A DNA stretch of 64,000 nucleotides, taken from contig NZ_CALUXO010000054.1 in assembly GCF_944324745.1 (NCBI RefSeq), positions 1 to 64,000 on the forward strand, read 5' to 3'. Positions within the stretch are counted from its first letter, which is position 1. The number at the start of each line of letters is the position of its first letter. A program made the position numbers and the translations under genes. A model generated the notes under the pieces. That model had not been told where the DNA came from, made no database searches, and saw only the letters and a list, made by a program, of their open reading frames with translations. This DNA is from an uncultured Thomasclavelia sp. Its GTDB lineage: Bacteria > Bacillota_I > Bacilli_A > Erysipelotrichales > Coprobacillaceae. Shown here in pieces: positions 54,876 to 63,286 of the stretch.

Positions 54876-55498
54876 ATTACAAATAGCTTACCCTTTTCGG
54901 GAATGCAACAAAACACATCTTCTATATGTTTTATTCCTTGTTTTTGTAATTCTTTTTTTAACCAGTTTAAATCACGATTAAGCAGTTTTAAATTATCATA
55001 ATCGACCACCCCATCACAAATAATCGCTTCTGGCAGCTCAACATCACACTGATCTTTTTGAACTACTGATAGTGAGCCATTAGTTTCTAATAAGGCAAAT
55101 TCGACTTTAGAAATACTATCAACATTATTAACTCGTAAATGATGCGTTAAATCACTTAAAGTATAACGTTGCTGACGCATCTTTTCTTGATTTAATTTTC
55201 CCTTAAAAATAATATAGGTTGGTTTCCCTTCAAACAAATCACGTAACTTATTAGATTTCATCGTTATAATAGAAACAATTCGATCAACCACAATTAAAGT
55301 AACTGTGGCCACCACCCCGTGAAAAAAAGTAAAGTCTTCTTGATCCAATGAATTAATCATGATTTCCGCAATGATTAAAAACACCACAAAATCAAAAACA
55401 TTTAACTGACTAAACTCCTTTTTACCAAAGAAACGTAATAAAACCGTTAAATATACATAAATTCCCAAACTGATTAAAATCACTTCTAATATACTCAT
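54866..55498 (-). CDS. DUF421 (YetF-like) membrane protein
   Basis: This 210-residue protein has three N-terminal membrane helices (about 2-22, 35-50 and 58-80). A soluble C-terminal part follows, with the DUF421 patterns RDLFEGKPTYIIFKGKL, YTLSDLTHHLRVNNVDSISKVEFALLE and NGSLSVVQK. In Bacillus such proteins are spore- and membrane-associated with unclear function. It is convergent with the trp transporter operon. Confidence 0.85.
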   Translation of the reverse strand: MSILEVILISLGIYVYLTVLLRFFGKKEFSQLNVFDFVVFLIIAEIMINSLDQEDFTFFHGVVATVTLIVVDRIVSIITMKSNKLRDLFEGKPTYIIFKGKLNQEKMRQQRYTLSDLTHHLRVNNVDSISKVEFALLETNGSLSVVQKDQCDVELPEAIICDGVVDYDNLKLLNRDLNWLKKELQKQGIKHIEDVFCCIPEKGKLFVIKK

Positions 55499-55549
55499 AT
55501 TTTATCAATCCTTCAATATAATATAATAAGTCAACAAAAGGAGGAAAAT

Positions 55550-55909
55550 ATGAAATCATATTTAAAAATATATATGAAATTCATTTTATTTATTTTAATT
55601 AGCTTCATCCTTATCTCTTTTATTATTGCTGGTATTCTTAGTTTTATACCGGTACCAAATATCATTTATCATTTCATCGTTAATCTTCTAGCTGGAATAA
55701 TCATGATTATCTGGGGATTTATGATTGTTAAAACATTTAAACAAAAAGCATTATGGCATAGTTTATTATGTGCTTTAATCTTTGCTTTGATTGCTTTATT
55801 ATTGAATATTGATAACATTAATCTAATTAATATCTTGTCTCGCCCTTTTATCTTAATTGCAACTGTACTGATTTTATCATTTTATCGTCGTAAATTAGAG
55901 ACAAAATAA
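55550..55909 (+). CDS. TIGR04086-like small membrane protein
   Basis: This 119-residue protein has four predicted membrane helices with short loops and a basic C-terminus (SFYRRKLETK). GGAGG precedes the ATG. The helix spacing resembles TIGR04086-family proteins of Firmicutes, but no specific residue proves it. It diverges from the DUF421 gene by 51 bases. Function is unknown. Confidence 0.55.
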   Translation: MKSYLKIYMKFILFILISFILISFIIAGILSFIPVPNIIYHFIVNLLAGIIMIIWGFMIVKTFKQKALWHSLLCALIFALIALLLNIDNINLINILSRPFILIATVLILSFYRRKLETK

Positions 55910-55932
55910 AAAAGTCGACTCATCGACTTTTT
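55909..55932. terminator. bidirectional terminator
   Basis: AAAAAGTCGA and TCGACTTTTT pair perfectly around CTCA between convergent genes. It ends the greA operon on the minus strand. Confidence 0.88.
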
Positions 55933-55933
55933 A

Positions 55934-56419
55934 TTAGTTTTTAAATTCAATATTAAGAATTTTTACATCATATGGTTCTGCAACCCCTACAGTTACGATC
56001 TCATTGATACCATGTCCTAAGACAGCTTTGGCTAATGGTGATTCATTAGAGATTTTTCCATTTAATGGGTCAGTTTCAGTATAACCAACGATTTTATAAC
56101 TTTCTGGTTCAGCATCTTTTTCAGATAAATCTAAAATTGTAACAGTAGTTCCTGGTTTAACTATTTGTAAATCCATCTGATCTTCAGAAATGATTTCAGC
56201 ATGCTGTAACATGTAATCAATTTCTTTGATACGAGCTTCCAAATGAGCTTGTCTTTCTCTGGCTGCATCATAATCAGCGTTTTCAGACAAGTCCCCTTGT
56301 GATCTTGCTAATTGTAATTCTTCAATAACTTTTGGTCTTTCAACGTTGATCAAGTTATTTTTTTCTTGTTCTAATTTTTCAACACCGCTTTGGGTCAACA
56401 AAACTTTTTCGTGTTCCAT
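55934..56419 (-). CDS. greA: transcription elongation factor GreA
   Basis: This 161-residue factor has an N-terminal antiparallel coiled coil (about 1-78) with acidic tip GDLSENADYDAAR, and a C-terminal FKBP-like domain (PGTTVTILDLSE, NGKISNESPLAKAVLGH). It rescues backtracked RNA polymerase by promoting transcript cleavage. It is last in the mltG-trmR-trhP-udk-greA unit, an arrangement shared with Bacillus. Confidence 0.95.
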   Translation of the reverse strand: MEHEKVLLTQSGVEKLEQEKNNLINVERPKVIEELQLARSQGDLSENADYDAARERQAHLEARIKEIDYMLQHAEIISEDQMDLQIVKPGTTVTILDLSEKDAEPESYKIVGYTETDPLNGKISNESPLAKAVLGHGINEIVTVGVAEPYDVKILNIEFKN

Positions 56420-56476
56420 ATTTTTTCACCTCGCAAGCAATAATATAGCATAAATACAATCAAATATCTAGTCCCA

Positions 56477-57097
56477 TTAGCTGATGATAGAAGAAATTTT
56501 AGTTATCAATAAGTCAATAGCCACTTCATTACTGCCACCTTCAGGTATAATTATGTGTGCATATTTTTTGGACGGTTCGACAAACTGTTCATGCATTGGT
56601 CTAACTGTTGACAAATATTGGTGACAGATAGATTCAAGACTACGACCTCTTTCTTGCATATCACGTTTTAGCCGTCTTATAAAGCGAATATCCGCATCAG
56701 TATCGACATAAACTAAGATATCGCAACGTTCACGAATACGGCTGTCATATAATACAAATAATCCTTCAATTATAAAAACATCACGGGGATTAATTATTTC
56801 TACTTCTTCAATCCGATTATGAATAGTAAAATCATAAATAGGTTTTTTTATTGTTTGGTTGTTTTTTAACATATCTAACTGTTCAACTAGTAAATCCATA
56901 TCAAAAGCTAAAGGATGATCATAATTAGTCTGTTTTCGTTTTTCCATTGATAAATGTGATTGATCTTTATAATAATCATCTAAACGAATAATTTTAGTAG
57001 AATGACTTGATTTAAAATATTCATATAATTTATTAGCAATCGAACTTTTACCAGAAGCACTTCCTCCGGCAATCGCTATGATAATAGGTTTTTTCAT
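56477..57097 (-). CDS. udk: uridine kinase
   Basis: This 206-residue P-loop kinase converts uridine or cytidine to the monophosphate. Walker A is GGSASGKSS; RLDDYYKDQSHL, NYDHPLAFD and FIEGLFVLYD are family motifs. It starts at the base where the upstream U32 gene stops and belongs to the same operon. Confidence 0.94.
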   Translation of the reverse strand: MKKPIIIAIAGGSASGKSSIANKLYEYFKSSHSTKIIRLDDYYKDQSHLSMEKRKQTNYDHPLAFDMDLLVEQLDMLKNNQTIKKPIYDFTIHNRIEEVEIINPRDVFIIEGLFVLYDSRIRERCDILVYVDTDADIRFIRRLKRDMQERGRSLESICHQYLSTVRPMHEQFVEPSKKYAHIIIPEGGSNEVAIDLLITKISSIIS

Positions 57098-58341
57098 TAA
57101 ATCACCTTTCTTCCCATATCATCTATCTCTAATTTAACTGAAACAGGAAGCTTTAATATTTCCATTGGATGATTAGCTATTTCAACAGATTCATTATCTT
57201 CATTAATAATTTTAGTTACTGGAACAATAATATTTTCATGTTTAGGGCTAAAGAACTCAATTTGATCACCGACTTTAAAATAATTACGTTGTTCAATAAT
57301 GACCATCTGATTTTCTTGATCATAACCAATAACTCGAGCACAAAATTCTTGAGTTGGATGTTCATCACGCTGATTATATATTTGCTTACTATTATCAGCC
57401 TGATCATCAAAAAAGCCGGTACATAAAGCCCGATTGGCAGCTTTTAGTAATTCTTGGTAGTACCGATCAGATAATTTAAAATTATCTGGATCTTGACAAT
57501 AATCATCAATCAATTTACGATACGTTGAAACTACGGTTGCAATATAATGTAACGATTTCATTCTCCCTTCAATTTTAAATGAATTAACTCCTAATTCAAT
57601 TAATTCCGGGATATGATTAATTAAAGCCAAGTCTTTACTAGACATACTAAAAGGAATAATGCCATTGCTATTGATCTTTTGATCATCTTGATAAATATCA
57701 TAATACCAGCGACATGATTGAGAACAGCCACCACGATTAGCATCTCTTCGTGAAAAATAATTTGAAAGCATGCATCTTCCTGAATAATGAATACACATTG
57801 CGCCATGAATAAAATATTCAATATCTAAGTCAGTTTGCTCTAAAATATGTTTTAAATCGGCCACACAAACTTCACGACCTAAAACGACCCGATCCATTTT
57901 TAAACTTTCAAAAAATTTAATTGCTTTACTGTTTAATACTGATAATTGCGTCGAAACATGAACTTCTAATTTTAAATTTAGTTTTTTAGCCACTGACATA
58001 ATATAAGGATCAGCAACTATGATTGCATGAACACCAGCATCATCTAAAGCCTGTAAATATTGTTCAATTCCTTGTAAATTATCTTGATGTAAGATAATAT
58101 TACATGTTACATGGATTTTAGCACCGTATTGATTGGCAAAAGCAACGGCTTCTTTAATATCCTCCAAGCTAAAATTAGAAGCACTAGAACGTAAAGAAAA
58201 CTCCTTACCACCAACAAAAACAGCATCAGCTCCATAACGAATAGCTACTTTTAATTTTTCTAAGTTACCAGCTGGAGCTAATAATTCTGGTTTTTTGATG
58301 ATTACTCTTTTACCATCAATTATTTTACTTACCTTTCTCAT
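57097..58341 (-). CDS. U32 family tRNA hydroxylation protein TrhP2-like
   Basis: This 414-residue U32 protein has PELLAPAGNLEKLKVAIRYGADAVFVGG at the start of a TIM-like fold (two parts, about 15-290). Its conserved Cys set lies in GAMCIHYSGRCMLS and NRGGCSQSCRWYY, probably an iron-sulfur site. A small C-terminal domain follows (about 330-414). In Bacillus the two U32 genes here (yrrN, yrrO) are TrhP1 and TrhP2, which hydroxylate wobble uridine 34 with prephenate. The start at 58341 overlaps the upstream gene by 17 bases. Older names call it a peptidase or collagenase. Confidence 0.85.
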   Translation of the reverse strand: MRKVSKIIDGKRVIIKKPELLAPAGNLEKLKVAIRYGADAVFVGGKEFSLRSSASNFSLEDIKEAVAFANQYGAKIHVTCNIILHQDNLQGIEQYLQALDDAGVHAIIVADPYIMSVAKKLNLKLEVHVSTQLSVLNSKAIKFFESLKMDRVVLGREVCVADLKHILEQTDLDIEYFIHGAMCIHYSGRCMLSNYFSRRDANRGGCSQSCRWYYDIYQDDQKINSNGIIPFSMSSKDLALINHIPELIELGVNSFKIEGRMKSLHYIATVVSTYRKLIDDYCQDPDNFKLSDRYYQELLKAANRALCTGFFDDQADNSKQIYNQRDEHPTQEFCARVIGYDQENQMVIIEQRNYFKVGDQIEFFSPKHENIIVPVTKIINEDNESVEIANHPMEILKLPVSVKLEIDDMGRKVI

Positions 58342-59260
58342 TTTCTTCTCGCTTTCTAACATCATCAATTTTATAAACCGTATTATCAAACATAAAACTA
58401 TGATGATAATTGATATCTGGTGTTAATTGTTTTAATTGGGGCATTAATTCTTTAGAAACTTTACCATATTGATTGTTATTACAACTATCAATAGCATCCT
58501 GATAAAAATTAACGATTTCAACTAACTTCAAATCATCAACAAATAACGATTCAATATATAAATAATCAAATGGTTCCATACTGCTTAAGATATCTAAACA
58601 ACATAATTGTGATTTAGATAAAATATGACAGCCAAACTGATCTTCATAAATATGACACAACTCATCAACCCCATTAGCTTGAATGGTGATATTATCATCA
58701 ATCGTAACAGTTAGTGGATGATTTATTTCATTAAAATAATTAGTTAATAATTTTCGTTTAGAATAAGCCATATATTCAACACCATGGACTTGGACCATAG
58801 TCTTTAAAGCTACATTTTGAGCAATTTCCTGTTTTTGGGCTAAAGGAATTTCCCGAGCTAAAAAAGCTCCATTAATTCCTTGTTGCCCTAAATAATTCAA
58901 GGTTGCCTGATTAGTATTTAATGTATCGGGCTGATAAATTAATTCAAATTGATAATTTTCTTCCCGACAGATTTGTAAAATAGCAAAATCCTGAAATAAA
59001 ATACCATCTACTTTTAAAGCAGCCAATTGTTTTAAATGCTCACTTAGAGCATCTAAATTTTTTTCTTCAATTAAAGCATTGACTAAAACCCAAAGTTTAC
59101 TAGTACCTATTTTATTTTTTAATTCTTTAATTTCCTGATAATCAAGACTTAAAGCCTGACGACATGAAAAATATTTTGTACCAACGACAAAATATTTAAC
59201 TCCAATACTTAAATAATCATAGATAAATTTATCACTATTTAACGCTAAAACTATTTCCAT
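58325..59260 (-). CDS. U32 family tRNA hydroxylation protein TrhP1-like
   Basis: This 311-residue U32 relative is shorter and lacks the four-Cys set of its neighbour (only scattered Cys remain, such as SQLCCLDIL). Expected blocks are SIGVKYFVVGTKYFSCRQ, LWVLVNALIEEKNLD, DTLNTNQATLNYLG and GVEYMAYSKRKLL. I chose the ATG at 59260 behind AAGGTGAT. Position and length match TrhP1 (yrrN), the partner of the larger U32 protein. Confidence 0.8.
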   Translation of the reverse strand: MEIVLALNSDKFIYDYLSIGVKYFVVGTKYFSCRQALSLDYQEIKELKNKIGTSKLWVLVNALIEEKNLDALSEHLKQLAALKVDGILFQDFAILQICREENYQFELIYQPDTLNTNQATLNYLGQQGINGAFLAREIPLAQKQEIAQNVALKTMVQVHGVEYMAYSKRKLLTNYFNEINHPLTVTIDDNITIQANGVDELCHIYEDQFGCHILSKSQLCCLDILSSMEPFDYLYIESLFVDDLKLVEIVNFYQDAIDSCNNNQYGKVSKELMPQLKQLTPDINYHHSFMFDNTVYKIDDVRKREENEKGK

Positions 59261-59264
59261 TACA

Positions 59265-59855
59265 TCACCTTTTTCTAATAACACAGATACCATCACCAAT
59301 ATGATGATATGTCACTTCATATTCCTCATTATTTAAAATCCACTCTTTAAATCGTTTGATTTTCTTAACTAATTGTCGAGTATTTCGATTTTTAATTTTA
59401 TCAATTTCAAAAACCATCCCATGAAAATCCAAGTTATCAACGACACAAATACCATCATCTTTAACTAATGGCATATATTTTTCAAAAAACTTTTGATATT
59501 GGGCTTTTGCCGCGTCGATAAATAAACAATCGAATTCTTTTAAGACCAATTGATCATTATCAAATGTTAAAGCATTATCATGATGAATAATAATTTTTTC
59601 ATTCATTGAATATTTATTAATATTTTTTACAGCCTCTTGATAACGGTCTTGATCCAATTCGATTGTTTCAACTATAAAATCATCAATATTTATCGCCATC
59701 ATCAAAGCCGAATAACCAATCGCACTACCAATTTCTAGACAACTATGAAAATCATGCGTTTTAAAAAGATCAATCATGTAGCTTAAGCCTTCTTTTTGCA
59801 TGATTGGAATATTTTGTTTTATTGCTTCTTTTTCTAATTCTAATAATTCTTTCAT
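59265..59855 (-). CDS. trmR: SAM-dependent methyltransferase, TrmR (YrrM) type
   Basis: This 196-residue class I methyltransferase has the SAM loop CLEIGSAIGYSALMM, the acidic residue in VETIELDQDRY and FDCLFIDAAKAQY, as in catechol-type O-methyltransferases. In Bacillus YrrM is TrmR, which methylates hydroxy-U34 in tRNA to methoxy-U34, next to the TrhP genes. The context here is identical. I chose the ATG at 59855, just after the mltG stop. Confidence 0.85.
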   Translation of the reverse strand: MKELLELEKEAIKQNIPIMQKEGLSYMIDLFKTHDFHSCLEIGSAIGYSALMMAINIDDFIVETIELDQDRYQEAVKNINKYSMNEKIIIHHDNALTFDNDQLVLKEFDCLFIDAAKAQYQKFFEKYMPLVKDDGICVVDNLDFHGMVFEIDKIKNRNTRQLVKKIKRFKEWILNNEEYEVTYHHIGDGICVIRKR

Positions 59856-59856
59856 T

Positions 59857-60906
59857 TTAATACCATCTATTTTCATTTACTATTTGTTGATGTTGTTCAT
59901 ATGTTTGGGAATAAATAACCGTTCCATCTTGTAAGGCAAAGAAAAATAAAGCACCGGTATTTTGATAGTTTAAACATGATGAAATAATTTCAGTGGAAAC
60001 ACAGCTAATCGGCCCTACTGGTAAACCATCATAACGATATGTATTATATTTCGAATCCACATCAAGATCTTTATATGTAACCGCAACGGTACGCACCTGA
60101 TTAGCGTAATTAACAGTCACATCGCTTTGTAAACGCATATTGTTGGCCATTCGATTAATAAAGACACCAGCAATTTTTTCTTGATCGTCTTGATTTCCTG
60201 ACGATTCACATTGAACAACTGATGCAAACGATAAAAATTGATGAACAGTCACTGGATTACCATTAATAGTAAATGCTGTTATTTGATCACGATATTCTGA
60301 TAAATTTTGATCCATTTGATCTAACATCATTTCGGTAACATCTTCAATTGTAGTTGTCGAAGCGGTAATAATATAAGTTTCTGGTGCCAGATAGCCTTCT
60401 AATGGAAACATGATATCAGTACTTAAAATACTTTGATCTAAAAACCAGTATTTTTCAATTAAAGTATTTAAATATGAAACATCAGTCCATTTAGCAAGTA
60501 CTTCGCTACTATCAATTTCTAAAGCTGCAGCTACTTTATCAGCACATTCCGTAATTCGATCACCTTCAATAATTGTTACCCTTGCTGTTGAAATATAATC
60601 CTTATCTCCTTCTAAGATCGTACAAATGGTTTTTAAATCCATATTTTTATTTAAAACATATGTATTGGCAATAAAATCATATTTATTTAATTTTAAATAA
60701 ATATTAGCAACCGTTTTATTTTTGATTAATCCTGCTTCATCAAGCTGATTTAAAACAGTACTTGTTGACCCGGAAATATTAACAATAACCTCTTCATCTT
60801 TCGAAGAAACAGCTCCCTGACCATTAAAATAATAACCGACCAGCAAAACTACAATAATAACAACAGTTACGATAGTTCCAATGATAATTTTGTGCTTTTT
60901 TTTCAT
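59857..60906 (-). CDS. mltG: endolytic transglycosylase MltG
   Basis: This 349-residue protein has a membrane anchor at about residues 8-26, a LysM-like N-terminal region (NISGSTSTVLNQLDEAGL) and the YceG catalytic domain (PLEGYLAPETYII; ASVVQCESSGNQDDQEKIAGVFINRM). The catalytic Glu sits in QCES; most homologues read EKE. GLPVGPISC near the end matches the family. It cleaves nascent glycan strands at the outer membrane face. GGAGG precedes the ATG at 60906. Confidence 0.92.
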   Translation of the reverse strand: MKKKHKIIIGTIVTVVIIVVLLVGYYFNGQGAVSSKDEEVIVNISGSTSTVLNQLDEAGLIKNKTVANIYLKLNKYDFIANTYVLNKNMDLKTICTILEGDKDYISTARVTIIEGDRITECADKVAAALEIDSSEVLAKWTDVSYLNTLIEKYWFLDQSILSTDIMFPLEGYLAPETYIITASTTTIEDVTEMMLDQMDQNLSEYRDQITAFTINGNPVTVHQFLSFASVVQCESSGNQDDQEKIAGVFINRMANNMRLQSDVTVNYANQVRTVAVTYKDLDVDSKYNTYRYDGLPVGPISCVSTEIISSCLNYQNTGALFFFALQDGTVIYSQTYEQHQQIVNENRWY

Positions 60907-60980
60907 AAACGCCTCCATTTTTTACCATTATATGATATTTTTATAACTGTTTCAACTTTATTTACTTATTTGTAGTTTGT

Positions 60981-61010
60981 AAAAAAATAGAGATGTCATA
61001 ACATCTCTAT
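60981..61010 (-). terminator. terminator of lactonase gene
   Basis: ATAGAGATGT and ACATCTCTAT pair perfectly around CATA, with TTTTTT following on the minus strand. Confidence 0.88.
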
Positions 61011-61018
61011 CTTAATTT

Positions 61019-62113
61019 TTAGAAAATAGTTTCAAATTTGGTAATACAAACTGGCTCATTGACTAAATAACTGTATTTTGTTTCAAATAGCATTCCTTTT
61101 TTCTCAGTGCGATATTCATAACTTTCAACAACACCACCTTTTTGACAAACAACGACGATCCATTGATCTCTAAAGATTTTTAAATCCCGAGGATTTGGTG
61201 AAGTATCCGCAAAATCACGATAAATTAATTTACCAGTTTCTGGATCAATATCAAATAAAACTAAACTGTCATGTCCACAATTAGTTACAAATAGCCGTTC
61301 TTGACTATCATTAAAAATCATTTGACTAGCAGTATTGACAAAATCTTCACCATCTTCTTTTGGATAAGTATCAATCGTTTGAATTAACTCAAATTCCATA
61401 TCATGATATTGATAGACATTAATCGTACTAGATAATTCATTTAAAACGTAAGCAATATTTCCTGCTTGATTAAACATAATTTTGTTTGGCCCAGATCCTG
61501 GTTCTAAATTCAAAGTATGAACATTATCTAAAATTATTTCTTTATCAACCATTTCAAAGAATAAAATCTTATCTAATCCTAAATCGGCTACAACAAGACG
61601 ATTTTTTTCAGGATTAAAATCTACATAACAAGGATGTGGCTGTGATTGTCTTTTGGGATCAACACTATGCCCTTGTAACTTATAGTTAAAAAATGATTCA
61701 ACTAGTTTTTTCTTTTTAATTCTAGCAACCGTTATTTCACCATTATAATAATCACAAGCAAAAACCTTATCAGCTACTTCATCATCACCATTTGTACAAG
61801 CATGAACATATGTTTTTCCCATGTCACTAATATGTGAAGATAAAGCTAATAAATCTGATGTTGCCGCATAGGAACAGATACCACCATCACCTCTAGTTCC
61901 TGAGCGATTTTTATATGTAATGCAGACAAAACGTCCATAATTAAAACTGTAAATTGGATCTGAAGGAGTTGAAAAATGTTTTTTAAATAAAATTTCCCCA
62001 TTTTCAACATCTACCTGAAAAGTATAAATACCTCTTGTTTGATCATTACCATATGAATTAACAAAAAATGATTCAGTTATTCTTTTCTTTCCAAACAAAC
62101 CAAATAAAGCCAT
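61019..62113 (-). CDS. lactonase-family beta-propeller protein
   Basis: This 364-residue protein shows the seven-bladed lactonase (Pgl) pattern: repeated blades such as VFACDYYNGEITVARI, RLVVADLGLDKILFF, AYVLNELSSTINVY and RLFVTNCGHDSLVLFDID, plus QPHPCYVDFNP and GSGPNKIMFN. It may hydrolyse 6-phosphogluconolactone or a related lactone. I chose the ATG at 62113 because AAAGGTGG lies nine bases upstream; the longer reading would turn that site into codons. Confidence 0.82.
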   Translation of the reverse strand: MALFGLFGKKRITESFFVNSYGNDQTRGIYTFQVDVENGEILFKKHFSTPSDPIYSFNYGRFVCITYKNRSGTRGDGGICSYAATSDLLALSSHISDMGKTYVHACTNGDDEVADKVFACDYYNGEITVARIKKKKLVESFFNYKLQGHSVDPKRQSQPHPCYVDFNPEKNRLVVADLGLDKILFFEMVDKEIILDNVHTLNLEPGSGPNKIMFNQAGNIAYVLNELSSTINVYQYHDMEFELIQTIDTYPKEDGEDFVNTASQMIFNDSQERLFVTNCGHDSLVLFDIDPETGKLIYRDFADTSPNPRDLKIFRDQWIVVVCQKGGVVESYEYRTEKKGMLFETKYSYLVNEPVCITKFETIF

Positions 62114-62145
62114 TAATAAATACCACCTTTTCTTATTCAAAACAT

Positions 62146-62166
62146 AAAAAAGCTAATTTCTTAGCT
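62146..62166 (-). terminator. terminator of the alaS-ireB-ruvX-DUF1292 genes
   Basis: AGCTAA and TTAGCT pair around TTTC, with TTTTTT on the minus strand, just after the DUF1292 stop. Confidence 0.7.
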
Positions 62167-62171
62167 CTTTT

Positions 62172-62540
62172 TTAATTATTTTCATTATCATGGCAACAAC
62201 CATGTCCTTTTCCTTCATGACAACATTGATGACTTTCATCTTCATGTTTACATTCATGATTTTTTTGACAACATTGTCCATTACCAGAACACTCATGGTC
62301 TTGTTCACCCATAAAACTTTGAAATACTTCTTCAACTAATTCCCATTCATCTGGGCTTTCAATTGGAAAAAGCTGTCCATTTTCATCGTAAGATGACGCA
62401 AAAACATTTGGCTGTTCTTCAGTTGCGTCATAATATAAAACATATTGTTTGTTTAATTCATCATTATTAAAAGTAAACAAAACATCAAATTCTTTTGTAT
62501 TTCCTTGATCATCAATTACTTGAATTTTATTTGCTTCCAT
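62172..62540 (-). CDS. DUF1292 protein with Cys/His-rich C-terminal tail
   Basis: This 122-residue protein has the DUF1292 (YrzB-like) domain at about 1-80 (IQVIDDQGNTKEFDVLFTF, YVLYYDATEEQ, IESPDEWELVEEVFQSF). DUF1292 proteins usually stop there. This one adds about 40 residues with nine Cys and many His (HECSGNGQCCQ, HECKHEDESHQCCHEGKGH, CCHD), a likely metal-binding tail. It follows ruvX by 12 bases, as in Bacillus. The function of the domain is unknown. Confidence 0.85.
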   Translation of the reverse strand: MEANKIQVIDDQGNTKEFDVLFTFNNDELNKQYVLYYDATEEQPNVFASSYDENGQLFPIESPDEWELVEEVFQSFMGEQDHECSGNGQCCQKNHECKHEDESHQCCHEGKGHGCCHDNENN

Positions 62541-62552
62541 TAAGATTCCTTT

Positions 62553-62972
62553 CTATTTACTATCAAGATACCCTTGTAAGATAGCTACTGCTGCCATCTT
62601 ATCAATAACTTTTTTTCGTTTTTTTCTAGATACATCCGCGAAAATCAATTGATTTTCAGCTGCTTTAGTAGTTAACCGTTCGTCAACTAAAACCACATTA
62701 ATGCCAGGTACTTCCTGCTCCAGCATTTCTTTAAATTTGATTGATATTTGAGCCCTGATTCCTAAATCACCATTCATATGTTTAGGAAGCCCTAAAACAA
62801 CCGTTTCAATTTCATTTTCAGTAATAATTTTCGCAACGTACTTACAAGCGGCCTGATAATCATCTTCTTCAAAACGATATGTTTCAACACCATGAGCAAT
62901 CATACCTAAAAGATCGCTCATGGCAATTCCACAGGTTTTAGAACCTAAATCCAAACCTAAAATTCTCTTCAT
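62553..62972 (-). CDS. ruvX: pre-16S rRNA nuclease/Holliday junction resolvase-like RuvX (YqgF)
   Basis: This 139-residue RNase H-fold protein has motif LGLDLGSKTCGIAMSD, VVLGLPKHMNGDLG and VVLVDERLTTKAAE with catalytic Asp and Glu. YqgF-family nucleases mature 16S rRNA ends. The order ireB-ruvX-DUF1292 is conserved across Firmicutes. It starts one base after the ireB stop. Confidence 0.93.
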   Translation of the reverse strand: MKRILGLDLGSKTCGIAMSDLLGMIAHGVETYRFEEDDYQAACKYVAKIITENEIETVVLGLPKHMNGDLGIRAQISIKFKEMLEQEVPGINVVLVDERLTTKAAENQLIFADVSRKKRKKVIDKMAAVAILQGYLDSK

Positions 62973-62973
62973 T

Positions 62974-63225
62974 CTATTTCTCCAAATATGATTTAACTAA
63001 TTCCTCAATTATTTCATCACGCTCAATTTGCTGGATAATATTTCGCGCATTTTTATGACTAGAAATATATGCAGGATCATTTGAAATTAAGTAACCAGCT
63101 ATTTGATGCACTGCATTATAGCCTCTTTCATTTAATGCTTCAATTACTGTCTTTAGATTTTGACGAATCATTTCCCGTCGCATATCTTCAGAACTGAATA
63201 CTTTTGTCTTTGTTAAGTCTTGCAT
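62974..63225 (-). CDS. IreB family regulatory phosphoprotein
   Basis: This 83-residue DUF965/IreB protein has TKVFSSEDMRREMIRQNLK at the N-terminus and the conserved NARNIIQQIERDEIIEEL near the C-terminus. In Enterococcus, Thr residues near the start (TKT here) are phosphorylated by the IreK kinase and link it to cephalosporin resistance. It lies between alaS and ruvX, the usual place. GGGGG precedes the ATG. Confidence 0.92.
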   Translation of the reverse strand: MQDLTKTKVFSSEDMRREMIRQNLKTVIEALNERGYNAVHQIAGYLISNDPAYISSHKNARNIIQQIERDEIIEELVKSYLEK

Positions 63226-63286
63226 ATTAATTGATCCCCCTTTAAGGCTAAGCCTATATATCTATTCTACACCAATTACTAATAAA

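Noticed and set aside
62153-62335. Lys/Met-rich open frame antiparallel in register to the Cys/His tail of the DUF1292 gene
   Set aside because: It is the same DNA strand read in another frame, with composition expected from repeated His and Cys codons and no ribosome binding site.
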